In this document: positions 1 to 5,050 of the stretch, one piece after another | Numbering within the stretch: position 1 is the first letter of the stretch | How the letters are laid out: every line of letters begins with the position of its first letter | DNA from: a bacterium | GTDB taxonomy: Bacteria; Patescibacteriota; Minisyncoccia; Ryanbacterales; 2-02-FULL-48-12 | Length of the DNA: 5,075 nucleotides | NCBI GenBank assembly: GCA_005239605.1 | Contig: SBBS01000013.1 | Span: 1-5,075 of the forward strand | Reading direction: 5' to 3' | Made by a program: the position numbers and the translations under genes | Notes under the pieces: model-generated | Told to the model about the DNA's origin: nothing | Seen by the model: the letters and a program-made list of their open reading frames with translations, nothing else | The model's database searches: none

Positions 1-74
1 CAAGAAATTTTCACCAAGCCCCGGCCAGATTTCGGGAATTTTTAGCCGAAAATTTATTAAGGGACAGATCTATT
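1..74. repeat. Left arm of a 74-bp inverted repeat (REP/MITE-like)
   Basis: Bases 1-67 are identical to the reverse complement of 4984-5050. The match runs on to base 74 with a single mismatch at 68 (A here, G in the other copy). The arm is itself partly self-complementary: AAATTTTC at 5-12 can pair with GAAAATTT at 48-55, and CCCG at 20-23 with CGGG at 33-36. Its inner edge, GGGACAGATCTATT, overlaps the first two bases of the lepB stop codon read on the minus strand. From memory, GGGACAG(G)TCTATT resembles sequences found next to REP-associated tyrosine transposase genes, but no transposase is present here. Being at a contig end suggests a multicopy sequence. Confidence 0.9.
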
Positions 75-681
75 ATAGGTTTGCGACAATCCCAAATTCC
101 GCAACGGGCCACAGCCGCAAAAACGTCCGGCCCACAAGAAACTTCTCCTTCAAAATGCCCCATTGGCGGGAATCGGAACTTTTGAACCGATTATCCCCCA
201 GCACAAAATATTCCCCTTTGTTCAAAGCGGTATGCATGTTTGGCGCGGTCTGCAAAGAAGGCAGGAGATACGATTCTTCAAGAACAACGCCGTTTGGGTA
301 CGCGTCATTTTGGATTGCCACCGATCCATTTTCAATAATCACCGTCTCCCCGGGAAGTCCGATAATTCGTTTGATAAAAAACTGAGACGGATCTTGCGGA
401 TACCGAAACACGATAACTTCCCCCCGCACCGGTGGACGCAACAAATAACTTAACTCATCTATAATAAGGTACTCGCCGTCTTGGAATGCGGGCTCCATGG
501 ACGCGCCACGCACAATAAACGGCTGTGCCACAAAAAAACGAATAGGCAACACGATGGCAAGCGAAATGAAAACAATTTTTATGAATTCCCAAACTTCACG
601 GAAGAAACGCCGAAAAAAACCAGGTTCTCTAGATTTGTTGTTTAGCGGCATTTCGTTATTGTCGTAACGCTTTTCGTTCAT
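73..681 (-). CDS. lepB: Signal peptidase I
   Basis: This 202-residue protein is a type I signal peptidase (S26 family), the membrane enzyme that cuts N-terminal signal peptides from exported proteins. A short basic cytoplasmic N-terminus is followed by one membrane segment at about residues 30-50. Then come the family boxes: SMEP with nucleophile Ser61, the region leading to VFRYP (91-95), KRIIGLPGE with general base Lys104, and GDNR (162-165) followed by SSDSR (168-172). The catalytic Ser-Lys pair is intact and the length is normal for a short bacterial LepB, so it should be active on the outer face of the membrane. The ATG at 681 leaves a plausible cytoplasmic tail. No Shine-Dalgarno sequence precedes it, but a promoter candidate lies close upstream. 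It is divergent from pth, and its TAA stop lies on the edge of the terminal repeat. Confidence 0.96.
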   Translation of the reverse strand: MNEKRYDNNEMPLNNKSREPGFFRRFFREVWEFIKIVFISLAIVLPIRFFVAQPFIVRGASMEPAFQDGEYLIIDELSYLLRPPVRGEVIVFRYPQDPSQFFIKRIIGLPGETVIIENGSVAIQNDAYPNGVVLEESYLLPSLQTAPNMHTALNKGEYFVLGDNRFKSSDSRQWGILKEKFLVGRTFLRLWPVAEFGIVANL

Positions 682-695
682 AAAACAATGGTATC

Positions 696-724
696 ACTAT
701 ACATGATTCAAAATGAAAAATCAA
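696..724 (-). promoter_or_regulatory. Predicted sigma70-type promoter of lepB
   Basis: On the minus strand there is a -35-like TTGATT (719-724), a 17-bp spacer and a -10-like TATAGT (696-701). The -10 ends 14 nt before the lepB ATG. Initiation about 7 nt downstream would give a leader of roughly 7 nt without room for a Shine-Dalgarno sequence. Spacing and hexamers are good; there is no experimental support. Confidence 0.55.
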
Positions 725-736
725 ATAGCAAAATCC

Positions 737-769
737 TGAAACATAAAACTTGAAACTTGAAGCATGAAC
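737..769. repeat. Degenerate short tandem repeats (TGAAAC-like units)
   Basis: The lepB-pth intergenic region holds several degenerate copies of a 6-8 bp unit: TGAAACAT, AAAACT, TGAAACT, TGAAGCA, TGAACAT. The array overlaps the -35 element proposed for pth, so it may be plain AT-rich promoter sequence, a slippage product, or a binding-site array. Confidence 0.4.
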
Positions 770-778
770 ATGCATAAT
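750..778 (+). promoter_or_regulatory. Predicted promoter of pth giving a leaderless mRNA
   Basis: TTGAAA (750-755), a 17-bp spacer and CATAAT (773-778) form a good sigma70-type promoter. Only 7 nt separate the -10 from the ATG at 786, so transcription would start at or next to the A of the start codon and yield a leaderless transcript. This agrees with the absence of a Shine-Dalgarno sequence. It would also serve the downstream mfd-like gene. Confidence 0.6.
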
Positions 779-785
779 ACCTATC

Positions 786-1382
786 ATGAAACGCGCATCT
801 TACTATATTATCGGCCTTGGCAACCCGGGCAAAGAATATGAACACACGCGGCATAACGCGGGGCGAAATGCCGTTTTATTGTTTGTAAAAGAGTGCGATT
901 TGCCGCCGTTTGAAGAAAACAAAAAACTGCAAGCGCTGACCAATGAAGGCGGTATCGGCAAAACGCGCATACAGGCAATACTGCCGGAAACGTTCGTGAA
1001 CAAATCGGGAACAACCGCAAAAAACCTGCGTATTAAAAACAAAAAACAAATCGCCGAGTCGGTTGTGGTGGCGCATGATGATCTTGATTTGCCCATTGGA
1101 ACCATCAAGATTGTAAAAAACAGAGGGTCTGCCGGCCACAAAGGAGTTGAGTCGGTTATGCGCGCCTTGGGTACGCGCGATTTTATCCGCGTTCGCATTG
1201 GCATCGCAAAATCCGCGCATTTGAAAAAAAGCCAATCGGAAGAAGCAGTGCTCAAAATCGTCATAGGCCGCGTTTCGCCGGATGACACAAATCTTCTCAA
1301 AAAAGGAATAAAAAAAGCCGCAGCCGCCCTGCGAACAATCGCGGAAAGCGGCGTAGAACGAGCCATGAACGAGTGGAATTAA
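786..1382 (+). CDS. pth: Peptidyl-tRNA hydrolase
   Basis: This 198-residue protein belongs to the bacterial Pth family, the cytosolic enzyme that hydrolyses the ester bond in peptidyl-tRNA released from stalled ribosomes and so recycles tRNA. The N-terminal signature GLGNPGKEYEHTRHNAG occupies residues 10-26, with Asn13 and catalytic His23 (E. coli Asn10 and His20). The motif AHDDLDLP at 96-103 carries Asp98 (E. coli Asp93). ETFVNKSG at 68-75 matches the E. coli TFMN region, with Val71 in place of Met67 and Asn72 conserved. In AGHKGV (116-121), Lys119 sits where E. coli has Asn114. Length is typical. The ATG at 786 gives the expected N-terminus. The mfd-like gene follows on the same strand 47 bp later, an arrangement seen in many bacteria, so the two are probably co-transcribed. 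Confidence 0.96.
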   Translation: MKRASYYIIGLGNPGKEYEHTRHNAGRNAVLLFVKECDLPPFEENKKLQALTNEGGIGKTRIQAILPETFVNKSGTTAKNLRIKNKKQIAESVVVAHDDLDLPIGTIKIVKNRGSAGHKGVESVMRALGTRDFIRVRIGIAKSAHLKKSQSEEAVLKIVIGRVSPDDTNLLKKGIKKAAAALRTIAESGVERAMNEWN

Positions 1383-1385
1383 TTA

Positions 1386-1406
1386 CTTAGCGGTTCAATC
1401 GCTAAG
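1386..1406 (+). promoter_or_regulatory. Hairpin 1 in the pth-mfd spacer
   Basis: A perfect 7-bp stem, CTTAGCG (1386-1392) with CGCTAAG (1400-1406), encloses a 7-nt loop GTTCAAT, starting 3 nt after the pth stop. No U-tract follows, so it is not a canonical rho-independent terminator. It could act as a processing or stability element, or as an attenuator. The loop bases GTTCAA (1393-1398) can also pair with TTGAAC at 1430-1435. Confidence 0.5.
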
Positions 1407-1411
1407 AGCCT

Positions 1412-1435
1412 GTTCAAAATCTAAGTAGTTTGAAC
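1412..1435 (+). promoter_or_regulatory. Hairpin 2 covering the TTG start candidate of mfd
   Basis: A perfect 7-bp stem, GTTCAAA (1412-1418) with TTTGAAC (1429-1435), has a 10-nt loop. The right arm contains the TTG at 1430-1432, which is the first possible start of the mfd-like reading frame. In the folded mRNA that codon would be base-paired. This either regulates initiation or argues for initiation further downstream. Confidence 0.5.
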
Positions 1436-3484
1436 TTGCGGCGAGTTGCAAGGAAATACTTTTGTTTGTACACTCATTATGTGCAGAGTGCGCATAATAC
1501 AGAACAACTTCTTATTGCCGGGCTCCACCCCCATTTATTGGAAAAGCCCGTTTTTTGGTTTGAAAAACGAAAAAAAGAAATTCTCCGCGCGCGCCTGGTA
1601 ACTCCGTTCTGGCAGCGCGCCACAGCCGTTGCCCAAGTCGGCCTTCGTATAAAACTTTCCGAGTTTTTGCGCTCCATCCATGATCTGGGATACATACGCG
1701 TACAAACAATCGCCCATCCGGGAGAATACGCGCAGCAAGGCGGCGAAGTATACATTTACCCGATAAATGAACACACATCATGGCGCATTGATTTTTTGGG
1801 CAACACCATTGAAGCAATAGAACAAACCCGCCCGAAAGAAACAAAAACAGAACTTTCTCCGCTGCAAAAAAAATTTCTGGAACAAAACCGGCTCGGGCTT
1901 CTCAAAAGCGGCGATTATATTGTTCACGCCGACCACGGCATAGGCATATTTCGCGGGTTGGAAGAAAAAAACGGCAATTTGTATATTTCCATTGAATACG
2001 CGCCAGCCCCAGCTTCGCCGGGGCGAGGCTCGCCAAGCGAAGCCGGGCGGCCCGACAAACCCGACATGCTTTTTGTGCCAAAAGAATTTGCAAAAAAAAT
2101 TACCCCGTATGCGGGCTTTCGCACCCCGCGAATCCATCGCCTGGGCGCGCCATTGTGGAATTCAATAAAAAAGAAAACAAAAGAAGATATAATAAAATTC
2201 GCGAAAGAACTTTTGGAACTCTATGCCAAGCATCAAATCGGTGAACGGCCTCCGTATACGCCGCATATAGATTTAGAACAATCGCTTGCCGCATCGTTTG
2301 CACACGAAGAAACGCCCGACCAAGCGCAAGCGGTTCGCGATGTGCTTTGTGATATGGAAACGCCGCGCCCGCTGGATCGCATCATACTCGCCGATGTGGG
2401 ATTTGGAAAAACAGAAGTCGCCGTTCGCGCCGCGTTCCGCGCTGTGTTGAATAATCGCCAAACAGCGCTTCTCTGCCCCACAACCATTCTGGCAGACCAG
2501 CACTTTGAAACATTCAAAGAACGGTTTTCCGCTTTCCCCGTCTCCATGGAACGGTTAAGCCGCCTGGAACGTCCTGCGGCTCAAAAAGAAATTATCAAAA
2601 ATATAGCGCGCGGAACAACAGACATAGTCATCGGCACGCATCGCATTCTTTCAAATGATGTAACATTCGCGCGGCTTGGACTTTTGATTATAGATGAAGA
2701 ACAGCGCTTCGGCGTAAAACAAAAAGAACATATCCGCGCATTAAAAGAAACTATTGATGTGCTTTCGCTTTCGGCAACGCCCATTCCCCGCACACTTCAT
2801 TTTGCACTTTCGGGCCTGCGTGCCATAAGCATAATCACCACGCCACCAAAAGATCGCGTAACACCCAAGACATTCGTGTTGCCGTTCGGCAAACAAGTGA
2901 TAAAAAACGCTCTGGAGACGGAACTGGAACGCGGCGGGCAAGTTTATTTTCTCTGCAACCGTATCGGAAAAATGCCGGCAATGCGCGAGTATATCCAGAA
3001 GATCATGCCGCGGGCGCGCATCAACACTATTCACGGCCGCATGAGCGAATCACAACTCATAAGCGCCATGCATAAGTTCCGCGAAAAAAAATCAGATATC
3101 CTGCTTGCCACCACCATCATTGAAAACGGGCTTGATATTTCAAACGCGAACACGCTTATTGTGGAGGATTCATCGCTTATCGGGCTTGCGCAAGCTCACC
3201 AGCTCCGCGGGCGCATCGGCAGAAGCTCTGTGCAATCATACGCGTTCTTTTTGTACCCGCCACGGAAACTAAAAGAAAAAGCCCGGCGGCGGCTGGACGC
3301 GTTATTTGAAACGCAATACATGGGCGCGGGGCAAGATATAGCGTTTCGCGACATGGAAATCCGCGGAGCGGGCAACATCCTCGGCCGCGACCAATCGGGG
3401 CGCGTGAATCAAATAGGCATGAACCTGTACTGCCAAATGCTGGCAGAAAGTATTGAAGACCTGAAAAATACAAAATTAAGATAA
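1430..3484 (+). CDS. mfd: Short transcription-repair coupling factor (Mfd-like translocase)
   Basis: This 684-residue protein is a reduced Mfd (E. coli has 1148), a double-stranded DNA translocase that acts on stalled RNA polymerase and recruits UvrA. In order: about 65 residues with little similarity; a UvrB-domain-2-like module at about 68-135 (GEYAQQGG, WRIDF); an RNA-polymerase-interaction, CarD-like domain at about 158-230 (HADHGIGIFRG); then both RecA-like lobes. Motifs are Walker A DVGFGKTE (322-329), PTTILADQH (350-358), DEEQ (422-425), SAT (448-450), TTIIENGLDI (561-570), QLRGRIGRS (591-599) and the translocation motif GAGQDIAFRDMEIRGAG (632-648). Domains D1b, D3 and D7 are absent, and D1a is mostly gone. 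A GC-rich insert lies at residues 192-209. The frame opens after TAA at 1403-1405. TTG at 1430 or 1436 or GTG at 1481 could be the start; no Shine-Dalgarno sequence decides this. The stop codon is firm. Confidence 0.9.
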   Translation: MNLRRVARKYFCLYTHYVQSAHNTEQLLIAGLHPHLLEKPVFWFEKRKKEILRARLVTPFWQRATAVAQVGLRIKLSEFLRSIHDLGYIRVQTIAHPGEYAQQGGEVYIYPINEHTSWRIDFLGNTIEAIEQTRPKETKTELSPLQKKFLEQNRLGLLKSGDYIVHADHGIGIFRGLEEKNGNLYISIEYAPAPASPGRGSPSEAGRPDKPDMLFVPKEFAKKITPYAGFRTPRIHRLGAPLWNSIKKKTKEDIIKFAKELLELYAKHQIGERPPYTPHIDLEQSLAASFAHEETPDQAQAVRDVLCDMETPRPLDRIILADVGFGKTEVAVRAAFRAVLNNRQTALLCPTTILADQHFETFKERFSAFPVSMERLSRLERPAAQKEIIKNIARGTTDIVIGTHRILSNDVTFARLGLLIIDEEQRFGVKQKEHIRALKETIDVLSLSATPIPRTLHFALSGLRAISIITTPPKDRVTPKTFVLPFGKQVIKNALETELERGGQVYFLCNRIGKMPAMREYIQKIMPRARINTIHGRMSESQLISAMHKFREKKSDILLATTIIENGLDISNANTLIVEDSSLIGLAQAHQLRGRIGRSSVQSYAFFLYPPRKLKEKARRRLDALFETQYMGAGQDIAFRDMEIRGAGNILGRDQSGRVNQIGMNLYCQMLAESIEDLKNTKLR
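1446..1474 (+). promoter_or_regulatory. Possible internal promoter for a GTG-1481 start of mfd
   Basis: TTGCAA (1446-1451), a 17-bp spacer and TACACT (1469-1474) lie 6 nt before an in-frame GTG at 1481. This repeats the promoter-to-start geometry seen at pth. If used, it would give a leaderless mfd transcript and a 667-residue protein. The -10 matches only four of six consensus positions, so this is a weak call. Confidence 0.25.
2003..2056. repeat. GC-rich palindromic insertion inside mfd
   Basis: These 54 bases are about 80% GC (43 of 54) and encode residues 192-209, rich in Pro, Gly, Ser and Ala. A 40-bp imperfect palindrome spans 2008-2047: CCC/GGG, then GCTTCGC (2012-2018) with GCGAAGC (2037-2043), then GGCGAG (2022-2027) with CTCGCC (2029-2034) around a single central G. 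Compared with the E. coli sequence ending LTYANDAKLYVP, the residues fall between YA and the LFVP-like strand, so they look like an extra in-frame loop. This resembles the palindromic elements known to insert within Rickettsia genes, though the family is unidentified. Confidence 0.7.
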
Positions 3485-3491
3485 ATAATAA

Positions 3492-4715
3492 TTATTCATT
3501 GCTTGACTCTTCTTTCTTCTCCGCAGGCGCCGTATCCCCTTCTTTCACATAACTCAATGAAAGTTTTCGTTCTTCCGAGTTGAGGTTTAAAATTTGGAAG
3601 TGATACACTTTATCAAGCGCCATACACTCGCGCATTTCTTTTTCGGAACCAAACTCTGACACATGCGCAAGTCCGGAAAGTAAAAAGTCTTCAATCTCCA
3701 CAAATACGCCAAACCGGTCAATTTTACGCACGCGGCCTTTTATAATATCGCCTTTCTTGAACTTGCTCGCGAAATCTTTCCACGGATCGGGCTTTAGCGC
3801 TTTTACAGAAAGGGAAACTTTGCCCCCTTCCACATTAATGATTTTCGCTTTTAGCCGTTCTCCCACGCTGAATAAATCAGATGGATTCTCCACAAGCCCC
3901 CAGTCAAGTTCAGAAATATGCGCTAATCCCTCAAGCCCCTCTTCAATTTTTACGAATATGCCAAAATCCACAACGCCGGTAACTTCCCCTTCTATAACAT
4001 CTCCTACCTGGTACTTGGAAAGCGCTTCCTTGAGCTCGTCCGATTCCACGTTCTTTTCCGAAAAAATAAGTTTGCTCTCTTTCGGATCTATATCAAGAAT
4101 GGTAACGTCAAGTGTTTCTCCCACAAACTTTTGAAGTTCGGAAAAGATTTTGCCCTTATCGCCGCCTTCCACTCGCGGATAATGTTTGGCGGTAAGCTGA
4201 GAAACCGGCAAAAAACCCGACACTCCCTGCCAATTCATGACAAGCCCGCCTTTGTTGGCAGACACCACAAAAAGCGGCACCGGCATTTTGTTTTTCATAA
4301 GAACTTCCGCTTCCTGCCACAATTTATCCTTGCCCGCCTCGCACAACGAAAGTTCCGTATAGCCGTCTTCATTTTCAATTTCAATAACTTTTGCGGTTAC
4401 CGCGCTTCCTGTTTTGAGCGTTTTTATAATATCGCGCGCATTATAAAACTCGCGGCCGTATACGACACCCGTACCATACGGCCCCAAATCTACATATATA
4501 TAGGGGCCCCGGCGAGAAAGAACTGTTCCCGAAACAAGCTCTCCCGTTTTTGGCGTACTTAAAACCCCTGCAGACTTAAAAAGCGCGTCCATCATACGGC
4601 GCGCTGCCTCTCCGGCCCAGCGGCGCGAAGCATTCTCAGCCTCTTCGGCAACAGCGTCAGCGCCGAGCGCTGCGGGGTTTTCATGTGTTGCGGTTGTATC
4701 AGTTTCCTGTGTCAT
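3492..4715 (-). CDS. rpsA: 30S ribosomal protein S1, four-domain form
   Basis: This 407-residue protein carries four S1 (OB-fold) RNA-binding domains, at about residues 57-124, 144-220, 236-305 and 321-389. S1 binds mRNA single strands on the 30S subunit and aids initiation. Domain 3 is the most canonical (GDVIEGEVTGVVDFGIFVKI, then GLAHISEL at 263-270). Domain 4 repeats the pattern (KGRVRKIDRFGVFVEI, GLAHVSEF), while domains 1 and 2 are more divergent, as is usual for ribosome-anchoring repeats. E. coli S1 has six domains; four are common elsewhere. An Ala/Glu-rich, probably helical segment of about 50 residues precedes domain 1, and an acidic, Lys/Glu-rich tail follows domain 4. The ATG at 4715 has no Shine-Dalgarno sequence but lies close to a promoter candidate. 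A generic multi-S1 RNA-binding protein is the main alternative. Confidence 0.92.
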   Translation of the reverse strand: MTQETDTTATHENPAALGADAVAEEAENASRRWAGEAARRMMDALFKSAGVLSTPKTGELVSGTVLSRRGPYIYVDLGPYGTGVVYGREFYNARDIIKTLKTGSAVTAKVIEIENEDGYTELSLCEAGKDKLWQEAEVLMKNKMPVPLFVVSANKGGLVMNWQGVSGFLPVSQLTAKHYPRVEGGDKGKIFSELQKFVGETLDVTILDIDPKESKLIFSEKNVESDELKEALSKYQVGDVIEGEVTGVVDFGIFVKIEEGLEGLAHISELDWGLVENPSDLFSVGERLKAKIINVEGGKVSLSVKALKPDPWKDFASKFKKGDIIKGRVRKIDRFGVFVEIEDFLLSGLAHVSEFGSEKEMRECMALDKVYHFQILNLNSEERKLSLSYVKEGDTAPAEKKEESSNE

Positions 4716-4732
4716 AAGAAATCAGTATTGGT

Positions 4733-4760
4733 AGTATACGCGGAACCCAAAAAAAAGCAA
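4733..4760 (-). promoter_or_regulatory. Predicted promoter of rpsA
   Basis: On the minus strand, TATACT (4733-4738) matches the -10 consensus at five of six positions. A weak -35-like TTGCTT (4755-4760) lies 16 bp upstream. The -10 ends 17 nt before the rpsA ATG, predicting a leader of about 10 nt with no Shine-Dalgarno sequence. The -10 is convincing; the -35 is not. Confidence 0.45.
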
Positions 4761-4771
4761 GTAAAATCAAA

Positions 4772-4808
4772 AAAGTGTTTGAAAAACTTCCGTATTTTCA
4801 AACATTTT
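4772..4808 (-). terminator. AT-rich hairpin, probable terminator upstream of rpsA
   Basis: TGTTTGAAAA (4776-4785) pairs perfectly with TTTTCAAACA (4795-4804) across a 9-nt loop. With one G-T pair at 4775/4805 and three A-T pairs outside it, the stem reaches 14 bp. On the minus strand the 3' side runs into a T-rich stretch (ACTTTTTTGATTTT), as expected of an intrinsic terminator, although the stem is AT-rich. It lies 16 bases past the stop of the small minus-strand ORF and before the rpsA promoter candidate, so it would insulate rpsA from upstream transcription. The plus-strand tail is weaker. Confidence 0.6.
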
Positions 4809-4824
4809 CTAAAAGGATTGCTAT

Positions 4825-4938
4825 CTACTTATGCAACTCTATCGGCGGCCAGATATAAAACAATGAAATGCCGAGAAACACGGCAGTAATGATCAATTTA
4901 ATTATCCGGCGCCACCACGATGATGTGAGATGGATCAA
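4825..4938 (-). CDS. Putative small membrane protein
   Basis: A 37-codon ORF starts at TTG (4936-4938) and ends at TAG (4825-4827). The open frame reaches back to a TGA at 4963-4965, so no more than about 45 residues are possible. The product has a WWRRIIK segment, then a hydrophobic stretch of about 15-17 residues (LIITAVFLGISLFYIW), then PPIELHK. This is the pattern of a single-pass membrane peptide with a basic, presumably cytoplasmic, N-terminal side. A likely terminator follows directly, which supports real transcription. I do not recognise the family. There is no clear ribosome binding site and the start is unusual. It may be a gene remnant cut by the adjacent repeat, or a chance ORF. 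Confidence 0.4.
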   Translation of the reverse strand: MIHLTSSWWRRIIKLIITAVFLGISLFYIWPPIELHK

Positions 4939-4976
4939 ATTCTTAAGGCACTCATTGCAACATCAAGCTGCTTATA

Positions 4977-5050
4977 AATAGACCTGTCCCTTAATAAATT
5001 TTCGGCTAAAAATTCCCGAAATCTGGCCGGGGCTTGGTGAAAATTTCTTG
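4977..5050. repeat. Right arm of the 74-bp inverted repeat
   Basis: This is the reverse complement of bases 1-74 with one difference (C at 4983 on the plus strand, against A at 68 on the other arm's strand). Read on the minus strand, the inner border is GGGACAGGTCTATTTATAAG. Similarity stops after the shared TCTATT, so the shared border is sharp on both arms. The outer side cannot be compared because the left copy begins at window base 1. Confidence 0.9.

Noticed and set aside
737..769. CRISPR-like or iteron array
   Set aside because: The units are 6-8 bp, degenerate and contiguous, without spacers and without a replication gene nearby.
803..1366. Long open frame on the minus strand, 187 codons, antisense to pth
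   Set aside because: It lies wholly within pth, which has complete family motifs. Its translation shows no recognisable domain and has Cys/Arg/Ser-rich shadow composition.
1383..1412. tRNA-like fragment (the GGTTCAATCGC segment resembles a T-loop)
   Set aside because: There is no acceptor, D or anticodon arm around it. The bases are explained by the 7-bp hairpin.
1430..3484. mfd as a broken pseudogene
   Set aside because: All helicase motifs and the translocation motif are intact in one uninterrupted frame, and the ends fall at domain borders. This looks like domain loss rather than decay.
4131..4562. Plus-strand open frame of 143 codons antisense to rpsA
   Set aside because: It overlaps S1 domains 1 and 2 on the opposite strand. 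The composition is rich in Phe, His, Arg and Lys with no motif, as expected of an antisense shadow.
4683..4889. Plus-strand 68-codon open frame spanning the rpsA 5' end and upstream hairpin
   Set aside because: It crosses the rpsA start, the promoter candidate and the terminator-like hairpin, has no ribosome binding site, and its Lys-rich translation follows from A-runs.
1..5050. Composite transposon or mobile island bounded by the inverted repeats
   Set aside because: The interior holds only core housekeeping genes in a plausible chromosomal order, with no transposase or integrase and no visible target-site duplication. Two copies of a dispersed repeat explain it better.
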